From Procambarus clarkii (taxonomy: Eukaryota > Arthropoda > Malacostraca > Decapoda > Cambaridae): DNA of 64,000 bases. The notes beneath the pieces were generated by a model. The model worked only from the letters and a program-made list of their open reading frames with translations, had not been told where the DNA came from and did not search any database. The translations under genes were made by a program, and so were the position numbers. The stretch is from positions 30,964,029 through 31,028,028 of the forward strand of contig NC_091181.1 in NCBI RefSeq assembly GCF_040958095.1, read 5' to 3'. Every line of letters starts with the position of its first letter. Within the stretch, counting starts at the first letter, position 1. This document shows, piece by piece, positions 38,901-49,659 of this stretch.

Positions 38901-41900
38901 TGTCATTTTTTGTGAACAACATTCTCCATTGTTCTGGAAACTATTTACCACTAAGTGAACAATGATATCAGTTGAAAGGAAATGTGCAAATACCTCTCCA
39001 TCCTAAAACATGTTCAGTCTCGCTACACTTAACATTGTTCACCTTCACTAACACCCAGTACACCTATAAAGAGTACAACAACGCCCTCTCTAGGCTTGCC
39101 TTACGGGCTCACCATAGCCCGTGCTACATGAACACTTCTTTCTGAGTAGCTAAATATAAAACAACAACAATAAACCCTTCCTGGGAATGTGAACCTATAA
39201 AAAGTCTTACAGATTCCACTACAAGTGTTAAGCACTTGGAACATTCTCATTCCAATTTCCTTTGAGCACCCCTTCCCAGTTCCATTAAACACCCCTTCCT
39301 AGTTCCATTAGGCACCTCTTCCTAGTTCTATTAATCACCCTTAATTGTTGCACTGAGCACACGTCTCATCTGTCACTCAAGAAGCACTCCCCAAGCCATG
39401 CTTCTCAAGAGTTCTCTGTGCGCTCCTTCCTGAGTGCAAAGTTTCTGCTGTGTCCACACGTTGCCTCACACCACAACCTGCCCTTCTTCCACCTCCCCTC
39501 TCGTCTCCCCGTCACCACACGCATCCCCTCCTTCCGTCCCCCCCACACACTGTCCCCTCCTCCCGTCCCTGGGAGTGCGTGACCAAAGGGAAGGGGAGCA
39601 CAAGGCCGCCGCTGTAACTAGCTGAGGGGAGGTGGGGCCCTGAGCCAGCACTGCAGCGGGTCGCTGCCTCCTGCTAACTAGGACGTTGACCAGGGGCAGC
39701 TGTATGGGTATTTCTGGGATTTGACTGTTATTCGTGAGATAAAAACTTAATAGAAATTAATATTTTAAGGGAAGAAGCATGAAGGGTGAAAGGCGCTTGA
39801 AAGGGGAACAAGACGCAGGGATAGTGAACAAGAAGTTGGGCGAGAGTTTACACAGACCTCAATAAACAGTTTATGTTTGTGAGGTCGGCGGCTCCGTTGC
39901 TTCCATGTATTCCCCGTGTGCCTTTGCCCCTTTGTATATGTTTGTAATTACCTAAGTGTAGTGTAGTTACAGGATGAGAGCTATGCTCGTGGTGTCCCGT
40001 CTTCCCAGCGCTCTTTGTCATATAACGCTTTGTAATGTGTGTGAGGATATGGCATGTTGTTTATTTCTCTCACAGACTTGCTGGCCATAAATTCTTGTGA
40101 ATGTGTTTTTGCACGAGCTCATAAAGTTGTGTTTGGAGGACCAAGCTCCGGCTTTTGCTCCCACCTATTATCTGCCTGTTACTAATACAAGCGTTCCCGA
40201 CCTACATATCTTTTATCATATTTAGTGAGTTGGTGGACTCATTCCTCTCAATGTTTGCCGAAGGTGCAGAAATTGAGGCGAATTAATTCAGGGGATGATA
40301 GCAAGAGGCTACAAGATGGGCTGGATAAACTGAAGGAATGGTCCAACAAATGGCTACTATAGTTTAACTTTAATAAGTGCAGAGTAATTACATTGGGTGC
40401 TGGAAATAGGAGGCCGCACACAATTAAGGTACCAATTAAAAGTAGAAACCCTTTAAAAACGAGAGAAAGCCGGAGTCGATATTACACTAAACTTGTCCCC
40501 CAGATATCGCCCGCGGCATGTGCTAGGTTGCACAAAATAAGAACTGCCTTTAGAAAGAGGAAGAAGAAATCATTAAGAACCTTGCATATCACATGTTACC
40601 CGGCAGTGCCCGGGTAGACCCGACGCCCAGGTCTCCCACACACCCTTCCTGTTTTTTTCAAACATGCCCTCCCTGTCTCTGCCGTTGTAACTACGGGACA
40701 TACTGTCCTTATCAGTGTAAACATCTTCATACCTTCCCCATCTCTATTAAAAAGAATACGTTCAGTGTCAGAGGAGAGAACATGTGAAATGCACTAAGTA
40801 ATGATGTGGTGGAGGCCGACTCCATACAGTTCCAAAATGTAGATACGATAGATCCCAACAGACTCAGTAACTTGCACATCTGTTGAGTGACAGTTAAGAA
40901 GCAGAACCAAAGAGTCGAAACTCAACCATCCCTCTCCCCTCTCTCTCTCTCTCTCTCGCACATTCAATCATTCACTCATTCATTCATTCACATCAGATTT
41001 TCACTCTCTCAACAACCTAGTGCTATCAAATATCGCGCACATGTGGCAATGTTTGTCTAGATTAGAGTTAGTATCTGGGACGGATCAGCTTTGGGGTCTA
41101 ATATATTCAAGACGCTGAGCCTTGCTCAACAACATGTTCAAAATGTTCAAAATTATGCTGTAAATGACAACATGCAAAATAACAAGGGCGGAGTAAGGGA
41201 GTGTGGTGGTGGTGTGAGGTGACGTCACCACTGGGATGGGTGCAACAGTCAGGCCAGCTTAGTCAGGCCGCCCACCACCTCTCTCAACACCCACTCCTCT
41301 CACTACTCCCGCCCTCACTCACTCTCATCCTCAACAACTAACATACTTACAAAAATAATAATAATTTTTCACATTGTATATGCAAGAGTTCCTCGGCTTG
41401 TCTTGGTTTTGCTTAACTATGACGCCACTTGTGTCATAATCAACTTAATATCATAAATGTATGATGTTTAGTATGATATTCCCTGTGTGGAGTCTGTCTA
41501 CTGTTTAAAGTCCTACAATAATATATGAGACAACTAACAACATTCTAGACATCTTAAGTACTGCTTAGCTGAAATATTTGCTAGGGTTTCCCAAGACCAT
41601 ATATATTGTTGAGTATAAGATAAAATAAAGCAAGAGGCAGACACACACAAGGAAGACATTAAACAGTAAATGGAAGAGCAGAATAAAAATAGAAAGTTCT
41701 TGGGATGAAGAAAATTTGGTAGACATCAACACGTAACATACTAATTAAGCTAATATTTACTAGCTCTGTGTAAGCTGTCATAAAGTTAAACAAATTATTT
41801 CTACTTCAAAGTACAAACGCATTTTCATAATTATTTATGAAGGACATAGTCTGATCAGGTCATACATTTATGATCATAAGTTGATTATAAATTAATTAAT

Positions 41901-43738
41901 TTCTCCACTGATGAAAACAATAATATTACCCCAGTCTTAAACGAAGCTTTTAAACTGCAGAACTTCGATATCAACTTAAGACAAAAAGTGACTTTAATTT
42001 CACTCAAAACAAATGCAAATTTTCAATTTGGTAAACAATGATGCACATGATGCCCAGACGACACATGCAACGTTGGTTAGTTCAACAACAAAAACATGAT
42101 ATTAATTAAAGCCTAAGACAGCGGTGTATTAAAATACGACACAAGACGGAGACAACTCTTGCATTGTAGGAATACTGATGTCATTGTATAGCTTTATCTC
42201 TCGTGCCAGTGAGGCCTCACAAGGGGGTTGCTGTGCAGTCTTGGCAATCATACTACAGAATGGACGACTATTACCAAGATTAAAACCTACAATTGCCCTT
42301 AGCCTGTGACTGGCCCATCCTTGAGGCGTCACTGCCCCGACTAAAGGCTAATCTCCCCAGTCACTGCTCAGTGACTGCGGGAATTATCTGTTAACAATGT
42401 ACAGAACGTATAAACAGATACAACGGTAGTTTACAAAATTTTAGTATAAAAAAAACATGTATCAGAAGATAGAGAACGTGTGATGAGGGGATACGGACTC
42501 ATCTAACAACAACCATGAAGGAAGTAGACTAACTTACGCCTGTATCGGTACGAGTGCGACAAACCAGGTACTCCCCGCACTCGCCATAGTGCGCTGAGGT
42601 TGTGGTTGTTAATGGAGGACTACTGGTAGTGCGGTTCTCACACCGCTGACCCAGGCCTCGCGCACACACCTGACAGCACCCGCAAGCGTCTAGCACCAGA
42701 CCGCCCGGACAAGAGGCTTCCACATCAACACAGCTGGATCTGTGAGATCAATCATAAGGTCATGAGTAAATTTGAGCTCATTGAGAAATATTCGCTTCGC
42801 CACGAGTACTAAGTGTACCCAAGAATTCTGTTTAGAGAAAACCAAATTCTTCAAAGGAAACGTTCTCAACACACTCTTGATATTTTAAACCAACTACTTA
42901 TAATACAATAAAGTTATAACTTGAGAGTAATCTGTGTTTAGGGCAAAGATTCAATTCTCAGTTTATATGTAGACTATTATTGGAACTAGTATGCTTTCAG
43001 ACCATCACAAATATCTAGATAACTATCCAGGTGGTTTGAGTGGAGGGAGTAGTTTGTCATGGTAATGGATCTGGTCTGGGGATGGGCTCAGATAAGCTGT
43101 GCCACCCTCAGCGTTGACCAATGTTCAGCAGTACAGTAATTAACGCAAGAGTGACAGAACAAAATCCAGAAATAACGTTAATTTAGCGTTCAATTAACGT
43201 TAATCTTGAATAACTGTGTGCCCACTGTGTCACTGCCTGTGTGGTGACACAGCCGGGTGCGACCAGGTTCACTCACTCTGAACATCACCGTAATATACAC
43301 GGTAATTACAGTGGCTCTATAAAATGAACAAATATTGTAATAATCCCCGCATGTAATCTGATCCTGTATGTTTATAAATCAAATATTATTATTGCGCAAG
43401 TTTATCCCACAAAAAATGTGCATTTTATGTTATAGTGAGAGTAATGGTCACCTAGGTAATGTATGTTTATCTCTCAGAATGTTTGGTAATATGTTTATTG
43501 TTTGTGATGTGTTTATATGTATGTATTAACACGATGTACTGAAAGGGGTGAGAATAGCTTGAGTTACCTCATCCCTTTGTGTGTATTTTACCTCAATAAA
43601 CTTATTTCAATTTGAATTTGAATTTGAATGGTCACCTCACCTGTCACACTCGCCACATGTCGAGGTGATAACTTGGCCCACCACCGCGCCCACCGACAGA
43701 GCGGCGGCGATGCCCAGCAGGACGACCCCTTTAGCCAT
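32905..43738 (-). CDS. Secreted IGFBP-Kazal-Ig protein (IGFBP-rP1/IGFBP7-like), complete coding region
   Basis: Minus-strand exons 43738-43641, 42739-42538, 38664-38517, 38144-38001, 35339-35166 and 32936-32905 join in frame to 265 aa. Order: signal peptide MAKGVVLLGIAAALSVGAVVG; an IGFBP N-domain with CGECDRSSC and ACGCCQVCARGLGQRC (residues ~28-98); a Kazal domain (CECEDQGEVCGTDGTTYTTLC, residues ~107-148); an Ig domain with LDCEVAGYP and WEL and, on the next exon, GTYTCVATN (residues ~150-250); a short tail ending SIQDL. This is the architecture of IGFBP-rP1/IGFBP7 and KAZALD1. Known: such proteins bind insulin/IGF-like peptides and act outside the cell; in decapods an IGFBP-rP1-like protein has been tied to insulin-like androgenic gland hormone. 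Binding here is inferred. Each domain lies on its own exon or exon pair. The gene converges with Cdc42 and diverges from VPS28. Confidence 0.93.
33105..33400 (+). mobile_element. SINE with tRNA-like head
   Basis: Head 'gggttccttctcgacttgca' and B-box-like 'gagtttgaatcctgggtgg', then 'ttgggcgcttttcctattac', 'acctgttcacctagcagtaa', a G-rich run and 'tgaattattacacat'. The second member is at 62860-63100. IGFBP-type gene, last intron. Confidence 0.7.
34431..34570. mobile_element. 140-bp element with 20-bp terminal inverted repeats
   Basis: attctggcacatgcatggg at the left and its complement gccatgcatgtgccagaat at the right, one mismatch. Inside, read on the - strand, is a tRNA B-box-like 'agggttcaaatcctggttgg'. 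So it is either a MITE or a tRNA-related SINE captured by an inverted repeat. IGFBP-type gene, last intron. Confidence 0.7.
35570..37000 (+). mobile_element. LINE fragment, RT to 3' end, with a nested SINE
   Basis: The 100-codon open frame at 35801-36100 carries RT boxes 'PLMFIVYMNALPKGIQNN' and 'MFADDVKLLEKL' (catalytic FADD intact), then 'DLDKISVWSNTWQMEFNVNK'. Decayed downstream frames and the ORF end 'RVVDGWNEL' at 36565-36590 follow. The match resumes after the SINE with 'gatggatgccaaaaccacc' and the 3' tail to about 37000. Frames are broken outside 35801-36100. It lies in intron 4 of the IGFBP-type gene, on the opposite strand to the gene. Confidence 0.85.
36595..36892 (+). mobile_element. 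tRNA-derived SINE nested inside the LINE
   Basis: 'atggcgtagtggtaagcact' (A box) and 'ctgggttcgaagcctggca' (B box), body 'tgttcacccagcagtgaatg', 'tatgcatgctagcggcctta', end 'aagaactcttgtatatac' with an A/T-rich tail. It splits the LINE ORF end ('aattatgtgag ... gatggatgcc'). A second copy is at 45005-45265; a reversed piece is at 46690-46815. Confidence 0.88.
38370..38490. repeat. Cluster of GTACTGTA palindromes
   Basis: tactgtgatacagtac/gtactgtatcacagta is a perfect 16-bp hairpin around one base. It is followed by 'agtactgtactactttaagt' and the palindrome 'gtactgtacttaaagtacag'. The cluster lies 30-150 bp from the Kazal exon donor of the IGFBP-type gene. Confidence 0.75.
39090..39185 (-). 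repeat. Reversed copy of the gttgttgttg/agcacgggctatggtg repeat
   Basis: 'acgggctcaccatagcccgt' ... 'gagtagctaaatataaaac' ... 'aacaacaac' is the complement of the copies at 17325 and 18365. Confidence 0.6.
39430..39680. other. C-rich, purine/pyrimidine-skewed intron stretch
   Basis: About 250 bp of C/T-rich DNA in intron 2 of the IGFBP-type gene, with open frames on both strands that have no known motif. It could hold an internal promoter, but nothing specific is seen. Confidence 0.35.
40255..40925 (+). mobile_element. LINE fragments, RT piece and 3' end
   Basis: 'DDSKRLQDGLDKLKEWSNKW' and 'FNFNKCRVITLGAGNRRP' at 40280-40440 are the stretch after the FADD box of a LINE RT. 'gcactaagtaatgatgtgg' and 'gaggccgactccatacag' at 40790-40830 begin its 3' end, as at 9195-9405. 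The middle is lost or replaced. Inactive. Confidence 0.72.
40938..41000 (+). repeat. (CT)n and CATT microsatellites
   Basis: 'ctctctctctctctctctct' followed by 'attcactcattcattcattc' at the end of the LINE 3' tail. Confidence 0.85.
41218..41229. promoter_or_regulatory. CRE-type palindrome
   Basis: ggtgacgtcacc, a perfect 12-bp palindrome containing TGACGTCA (CREB/ATF site), in intron 2 of the IGFBP-type gene. It lies in a GC-richer stretch with 'gccgcccaccacctctctca'. Function is inference. Confidence 0.3.
43500..43628 (+). mobile_element. LINE 3' tail next to the signal-peptide exon
   Basis: 'gggtgagaatagcttgagtt', 'acctcatccctttgtgtgta', 'cctcaataaacttatttc' and a (aatttg)n tail. It is related to 49890-50035 ('gggtagaaatagcctaagct', 'actctatccctttgagatgt'). 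It ends 12 bp from the donor of exon 1 of the IGFBP-type gene. Confidence 0.6.
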
Positions 43739-44580
43739 GTCCCTTGGTGCTCGTGTGCCCGCGTGCCCCGCGCCCGGGCACCCCTCCGCTCTTCAGCTGG
43801 CACCTTAAACTATCATACCGCAAACAGCTCAATGACGCGTACGCACCCTCGCCTGTAAATTTATCTCAGAAATGTTAGTGTTGAAGTTGTAGGAATTATT
43901 AGTTAGTTTATTACGTTAGTCCGGTCAGTAAGATTAAGTTGTGAGTGTTGATCATACGTCAGGCATGGCATATGGTTGGTGCCAGGGAGGCGGAGTTCAC
44001 GCCCAAGCTCTCGCTTGACCCGTAACAAGGGCGTAACCCCGCCACCAGCAACGTAATCACTTTATTTTTAGTTTGTTTATTTGAACCACAAGACTGTAAC
44101 AATGGGTCAGATAACAATGTTAATATGAAAATTATATTCTTGAAACATCACTAACAACCATGTACTTTGTCATAGATATGTAGTTTTAGTTCATTTCATA
44201 GCGCTGCGTATTTCATAGTCCCCAAAAAACGGTAATCAAGAGAAAGATAAAAGTGATATCTAACCAGGGAAGGATGACCAAGTCCCAGTGGATTGCCTCT
44301 CCTGCTGGCATTTGAGGAAACTAACGTACAGATGTGCTGGTCAGTGAGGGTGTAGTAGATCATATTGCATGCTAATTCAGCCCCAAGATTCTTTTACAAA
44401 TTAGGGGCATCATCAAACATCGCCATGATAAGGTAGCCGAGAAAAGGAAGGCAGAAGCTAGAGCAAGTTAGTGGAGCTGACTGTTGGAATGTTCCCCTCT
44501 CTGCTCTCCTCTCATTACACTACGCGCTAATCTATCCCTATCTTACATACGGTATCTGTGTATGGGGTTCAACCACAGCA
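43739..44580 (-). promoter_or_regulatory. Upstream region of the IGFBP-type gene
   Basis: GC-rich for about 70 bp directly before the ATG (ggcacgcgggcacacgagc on the minus strand), then ordinary AT-rich DNA. A promoter must lie here unless there is a distant non-coding exon. No TATA box or initiator is convincing. Confidence 0.35.
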
Positions 44581-44725
44581 AATTGATCTTATGCTCTTGG
44601 TGTGCTTGGTAGAGTTAGGGGGACGTTTGTCTGGTTAGGTGAGGTGTTTGTTTGCTAGACCTGTGGGTACACAACTGGTGAAAGGCTCTGGTTACACAAC
44701 TGGTCGGGATATGGTCGTTTCGGAC
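44580..44725 (+). repeat. Outlying diverged unit of the 48-kb tandem repeat
   Basis: 'tttgtttgctagacctgtgg' and two copies of 'tacacaactggt' match the unit junction at 48385-48430 ('tttgcttgctaggcttgcgg', 'cacacaactggt'), 3 kb before the main array. Confidence 0.65.
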
Positions 44726-45004
44726 ACGAGACGATTCGGCTAAACTCATTTTCTGTTTTAAACCGGATGTATTGTTATGCTAGGCTGTGTAACGTACGAT
44801 TATGTTACGTTGTTGAGTAGATTAGATACAGTGTTTAGTGAGTTTCATATTTACTTAGTAGTCCTGGATACAAGTACAAGTATTAGGTTATGTTATTAAG
44901 GTTGGGCTGCATTTGGCTCAGTTGGATTAGATTGTTTTGATTTGGGTTACGTTAGGTTGGGTTCAGCTAGGTTAGTCAGGTTTCAAAATTCAAAATTCCA
45001 CTAC

Positions 45005-45265
45005 GCCACGGAGCAGTCTCTATGGCGTAGTGGTAAAGCACACGCCCGGCTCTTCGCCAGCGCTTTGACCTGGGTTCGTATCCTGGCCGAAAGGAGTGGC
45101 CAAGCGCCAATCCTTAACTGTTCACCCAGCAGAGAATGGGTTGTTACACGATTTGGCGGGAAAAACAATTTGGCGGTATTCCGAGGAAAAAAAATTAAGA
45201 TTAAGGACCTGCCCGAAACGCTATGCATGCTAATGGTTTTACAAGAATTTAAGAACTCTTTTTTT
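45005..45265 (+). mobile_element. tRNA-derived SINE
   Basis: 'ctatggcgtagtggtaaagc' (A box), 'gacctgggttcgtatcctgg' (B box), body 'aatccttaactgttcaccca' and end 'gctatgcatgctaatggttt'. Same family as 36595-36892. Confidence 0.88.
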
Positions 45266-45479
45266 TTATTTTTAAATAAAAAAATTAATAAAAAATCCGC
45301 TGACGAATCTTCTTGTGTGCGATCTGACTCGTATCCGGCATAATTAAAATATTAACTTAAATAATGCGTTTATTAGACAATATATATGATATTCAGATCT
45401 ATAAATTCCTTTAGAACGGCCTATAATGCATATAAATATTAATTTACACACTCCTGGCGCTATACGCTAGGAATTTCAA

Positions 45480-45690
45480 AATGGCGTTCAAATAATTTTA
45501 GGCAGGGGGTCTCTGGGTCGGTTGGACGCATACGGGTCACCGACTACCGCCCCGCCAGTCGTCAGGAAGCAGCGGCGGCTGAGCATCGTCGTTCTCGTGT
45601 AGATAAGGCTGATCAATTTTGTTTTACTAATATGTCTGAACAGTTGGGAGGTACGCGTGAATATATAGTCTACCTCCACCTACAATGCTT
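45480..45690. other. GC-rich unrecognised stretch
   Basis: 'ggcagggggtctctgggtcg', 'gttggacgcatacgggtcac' and 'gactaccgccccgccagtcg' look like part of a repeat, but no partner is present in this window. No clear gene. Confidence 0.3.
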
Positions 45691-45930
45691 AATGCATTAT
45701 ACATTTCTTCGCTTTTATAACATTGAGTTTTTGAAATGTCTCCGAGAGTCATTGTTTCCGTATTGTTTTTTTCATCCGGGTTCAAATGTTTGTATTCCAC
45801 TAATGCTAAATAGTCTGTCCTCTCTCGGATATTGTGGAAGATTTTGAGGATCATGATTTGTCAACATTATATGGGTAGGATATTATGTAGAATACACTTC
45901 CCCAGAGTGTTAAACCACCCTGTCGTCAGG

Positions 45931-46043
45931 CTAGGCTCGTTAACGCGGCGGTCGACCCCTCACCTCCCAAAGCGCTTTTATGACGACTAGGCTCGTTAAC
46001 GCGGCGGTCGACCCCCCTCACCTCCTAAGGCGCACTTATTATC
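45931..46043 (+). repeat. Two tandem copies of a 56-bp GC-rich unit
   Basis: 'ctaggctcgttaacgcggcg' begins both copies (45931 and 45987). Each continues with 'gtcgacccc' and 'tcacctcc'. Confidence 0.9.
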
Positions 46044-46384
46044 GACTTTCATGCACTGTGTATTAAAAATTGTTTTTATTATGTACAAATTAATGTTATA
46101 TTCTATGTTTAATTAGGCATATAATAGGTTCGGTATTTAGGTTCTGTTGGTAATTATTTGCACTCGAATTATGTGGAGGGTGAAGCATTTAGAGTTGGCT
46201 GTCCTCAGGCCAGGCTCGCCTCCGTGGCCGCCCAACCCAAAGCTGCATTCGTTAATTTGGTCGCAGTGGGTATTCAGAATTATTCTCGCGTATAAGGTAA
46301 TATTATTTCATAAAGTTAATAGTTTATAAACTAAATTTAGTGACAAACGACAGTCCAGTGTACAAATACTTTAGTTAGTTAGTT

Positions 46385-46455
46385 TAGTTCATTTATTATG
46401 CACCCCATACCCATCTTGTGGGCAGTAGTGGAAAGGGTTACAGAGGCATATAATG
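46385..46455 (-). mobile_element. Inverted copy of the 88-bp element seen at 17.7 kb
   Basis: 'agttcatttattatgcaccc', 'catacccatcttgtgggcag' and 'ggttacagaggcatataatg' form the complement of 17731-17818. The (TA)n tract begins right at its end. Confidence 0.75.
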
Positions 46456-46457
46456 GG

Positions 46458-46685
<228 letters not shown>

Positions 46686-46689
46686 GAGT

Positions 46690-46815
46690 TGTTATATTCT
46701 TGTACAGCCGCTAGTACGCGTATCGTTTCGGGCAGGACCCTGGAATACGACCCCCACGAAGAATCGTTGTTACAACCAAGTACCCATTTTACTGTTGAGT
46801 TAGATGAACAACTTC
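46690..46815 (-). mobile_element. SINE fragment, reversed
   Basis: 'tcttgtacagccgctagtac', 'gtatcgtttcgggcaggacc', 'gaatacgacccccacgaaga' and 'agtacccattttactgttg' are the complement of the tail part of the 45005-type SINE. Cut off by the LINE that follows. Confidence 0.6.
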
Positions 46816-46839
46816 CCAACGGGAAGGAGCAGGGACACC

Positions 46840-47720
46840 CTTCCAGGAACTGAATTTACCTGAGGGACACTAACACCTCGATGAGGACAGTAAGCTGGCG
46901 GCGTGTCAGAGGTCCCCCCATTTGCCCTGATGATCTTTTCCAGCTGTATTTTAAAACCCCCAACAGAGTTTTGGCGTTTACGGCTTCGGCGGGTAGGCAG
47001 TTCCACGGGTTTACAATCGTATGGGTAAAAAGCATCTACTGTTTCCTGTCCAACATTCTGGCTTGTTGAGTTCGAACCCGTTGCTCTTTGTTCGTGCAAC
47101 ATCTGACCTTTTGAAGACATTGTCCTGATCAACATCCTCCAAATTGTTTAGTATTTTAAAGGTTTCTATGAAGTCCGCCCTGTCATGCCTGGTTTGTGGT
47201 GGTGTTAGGCCTGTGGCCCTCAACCGTTCCTGATACGAGAGATGACTAAGCTCTGGTATGATTTTTGTCGTAAGACATAGCTCCATAGCTCTGGTAAGAC
47301 ATGGCTCCAGAGCAACTATGTCTCTCTGAAGATGAGGTCTCCATGCCTGGATGCAATAATTCATGTGGGGGCGAAACTTGTACAATTTAAGGTCTACTTT
47401 CATTTCCTTGAAGGTTATTATTCCCAGGGTTTGGTTTGCCTTTTTACTGCCGCTCCCACTTGTTGTACAACTATCAGTGATTGGTGGATTCTGACTCCAA
47501 GATAAGGTTGATGATTTAGTAGTGTATTATGCCTTACGTGATGGATGCTGACTCCAAGGTTCTTTTCTTCATTTATCTGTTGGAAGGTAGTGCTGTCAAT
47601 TGGGTAGTTGTGACGTGGATTGTTATGCCCCTCATGCAAGGTCTTGCATTTATCGACATTAAAAAGTCATCTGATCATTTGTGGAGTTCACGTAGATCTT
47701 TGTAAGGTTTCAATATGACT
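46840..47720 (-). mobile_element. LINE fragment, C-terminal RT part, minus strand
   Basis: The minus-strand frame at 47403-47011 (130 codons) reads 'FRPHMNYCIQAWRPHLQRD', 'IIPELSHLSYQERLRATGL' and 'DVARTKSNGFELNKPECWTG', the C-terminal part of a CR1/Jockey-type LINE. The 3' end follows down to 46840. Better preserved than the copy at 17585-18365. 5'-truncated. Confidence 0.85.
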
Positions 47721-47795
47721 TTAACTTCCCACTTTACTAAATATCTTAGTGTCATCTGCAAATTTGATATGGTTTGTAATATTCTCATCTATGTG

Positions 47796-48030
47796 CAGTT
47801 ACACAACTGGTTGGGATCTGGTTACACAACTGGTTGGGATCTGGTTACACAACTGGTTGGGATCTGGTTACACAACTGGTTGGGATCCGGTTACACAACT
47901 GGTCGGGCTCCGGTTACACAACTGGTCGGGCTCCAGTTACACAACTGGTCGGGCTCCGGTTAAATAACTGGTCGGGCTCCGGTTACACAACTGGTCGGGC
48001 TCCGGTTAAATAACTGGTCGGGCTCTGGGG
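47796..48030 (+). repeat. 23-bp minisatellite
   Basis: About ten copies of 'gttacacaactggttgggat' plus 'ctg', shifting to 'tggtcgggctccg' types. Some later copies read 'gttaaataactggtcggg'. Confidence 0.95.
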
Positions 48031-49475
48031 GTGTCACTTGGGCTTCGGGTTGTGCATAGTCGGGCTTTGGTTCGTGGATGGTTGGGCTTCGGTTCATGCA
48101 TGGTTGTGCTCCAGAGGTTGTGTGCTAGTACCTCATGTTTCTTTGCTAAAGTGTATGTTTATTTTCTAGGGCTTCATTGTTGTATTTTTGCAAGAGTTCC
48201 AGGTTTCTTTTTTGTATAGGACTGAATTGTTTGTTTGCTTTGGCTCCAAATTTATTTGTTAAGGCAAGGGAGGGCGGTTGTTAGGTAGGGCATTAAGAAA
48301 GAGTTTATTTGGTAGAGCTAGGGAGGGAGTTTGGTTGGGCTCTGGGGCTGTTGTTTGGCTTGGGGGGGGGGTGGGTGGAATGAGATGTTTGCTTGCTAGG
48401 CTTGCGGTCACACAACTGGTCGGGCTCCGGTTACACAACTGGTCGGGCTCCGGTTAAATAACTGGTTGGGCTCCGGTTACACAACTGGTCGGGCTCCGGT
48501 TAAATAACTGGTCGGGCTCCGGGGGTGTCACTTGGGCTTCGGGTTGTGCATGGTCGGGCTTCGGTTCGTGCATGGTTAAGCTTTGGTTCGTGCATGGTTG
48601 TGCTCCAGAAGTTGTGTGCTAGTACCTCATGTTTCTTTGCTATGGCTGAGTGTATGTTTATTTTCTAGGGCTTCATTGTTGTATTTTTGCAAGAGTTGCA
48701 GGTTTCTTTTTTTGTATAGGACTGAATTGTTTGTTTGCTTTGGCTCCAAAGTTATTTGCTAAGGCAAGGGAGGGCAGTTGTTGGGTAGGGCTATAATTAA
48801 GGAAGTGTTTATTTGGTAGAGCTAGGGAGGGAGTTTAGGTGGGCTCTGGGGCTGTTTGTTTGGCTTGGTGGGGGTTTGATGAGATGTTTGCTTGCTAGGC
48901 GTGTGGTTACACAACTGGTCGGGCTCCGGTTACACAACTGGTTGGGCTCCGGTTACACAACTGGTCGGGCTCCGGTTAAATAACTGGTCGGGCTCCGGGG
49001 GTGTCACTTGGGCTTCGGGTTGTGCATGGTCGGGCTTCGGTTCGTGTATGGTTGTGCTTCAGAGGTTGTGTGCTAGTATCTCATGTTTCTTTGCTATGGC
49101 TGAGTGTATGTTTATTTTCTAGGACTTCATTGTTGTATTTTTGCAAGAGTTGCAGGTTTCTTTTTTTGTATAGGACTGAATTGTTTTTTTGCTTTGGCTC
49201 CAAAGTTATTTGCTAAGGCAAGGGAGGGCAGTTGTTGGGTAGGGCTATAATTAAGGAAGTGTTTATTTGGTAGAGCTAGGGAGGGAGTTTGGTTGGGCTC
49301 TGGGGCTGTTTGTTTGGCTTGGTGTGGGTTGAATGAGATGTTTGCTTGCTAGGCTTGCGGTCACCAAAACTGGTCGGGCTCTGGGGGTGACACTTGGGCT
49401 TCGGGTTGTGCATATAGTCGGGCTTCCGTTCGTGTATGTTTGTGCTTCGGATGTTTGTTCAGTTCGTTCATGAAG
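48031..49475 (+). repeat. Higher-order tandem repeat, 390-500 bp units
   Basis: 'gtgtcacttgggcttcgggt' recurs at 48031, 48527 and 49001, with a one-base variant at 49387. Each unit contains 'tcatgtttctttgct', 'agggcttcattgttgtattt', 'tgctttggctccaaa' and a short block of the 23-bp minisatellite (48410-48510, 48905-48995). No gene is seen inside. Confidence 0.93.
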
Positions 49476-49659
49476 AGTGCAACTACGGTCTAGTTGCAAT
49501 CATGTAATAATCCAAAAGATTATTGCAGTTGTATTGTTTGCACTATCTTGAGTCTATTCGTTCTGTAATAAGAGACAAAGCCCTCGCTGATAGATAATAA
49601 TAAGATATACAACAGTATAAGCCGAGCGTTAAGCACGTCAGCCCACATTTAATATCTAT

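Noticed and set aside
47715-49122. Open frames with repeated 'YTTGWD/HNWLGSG' peptides
   Set aside because: Product of the 23-bp minisatellite reading in several frames.
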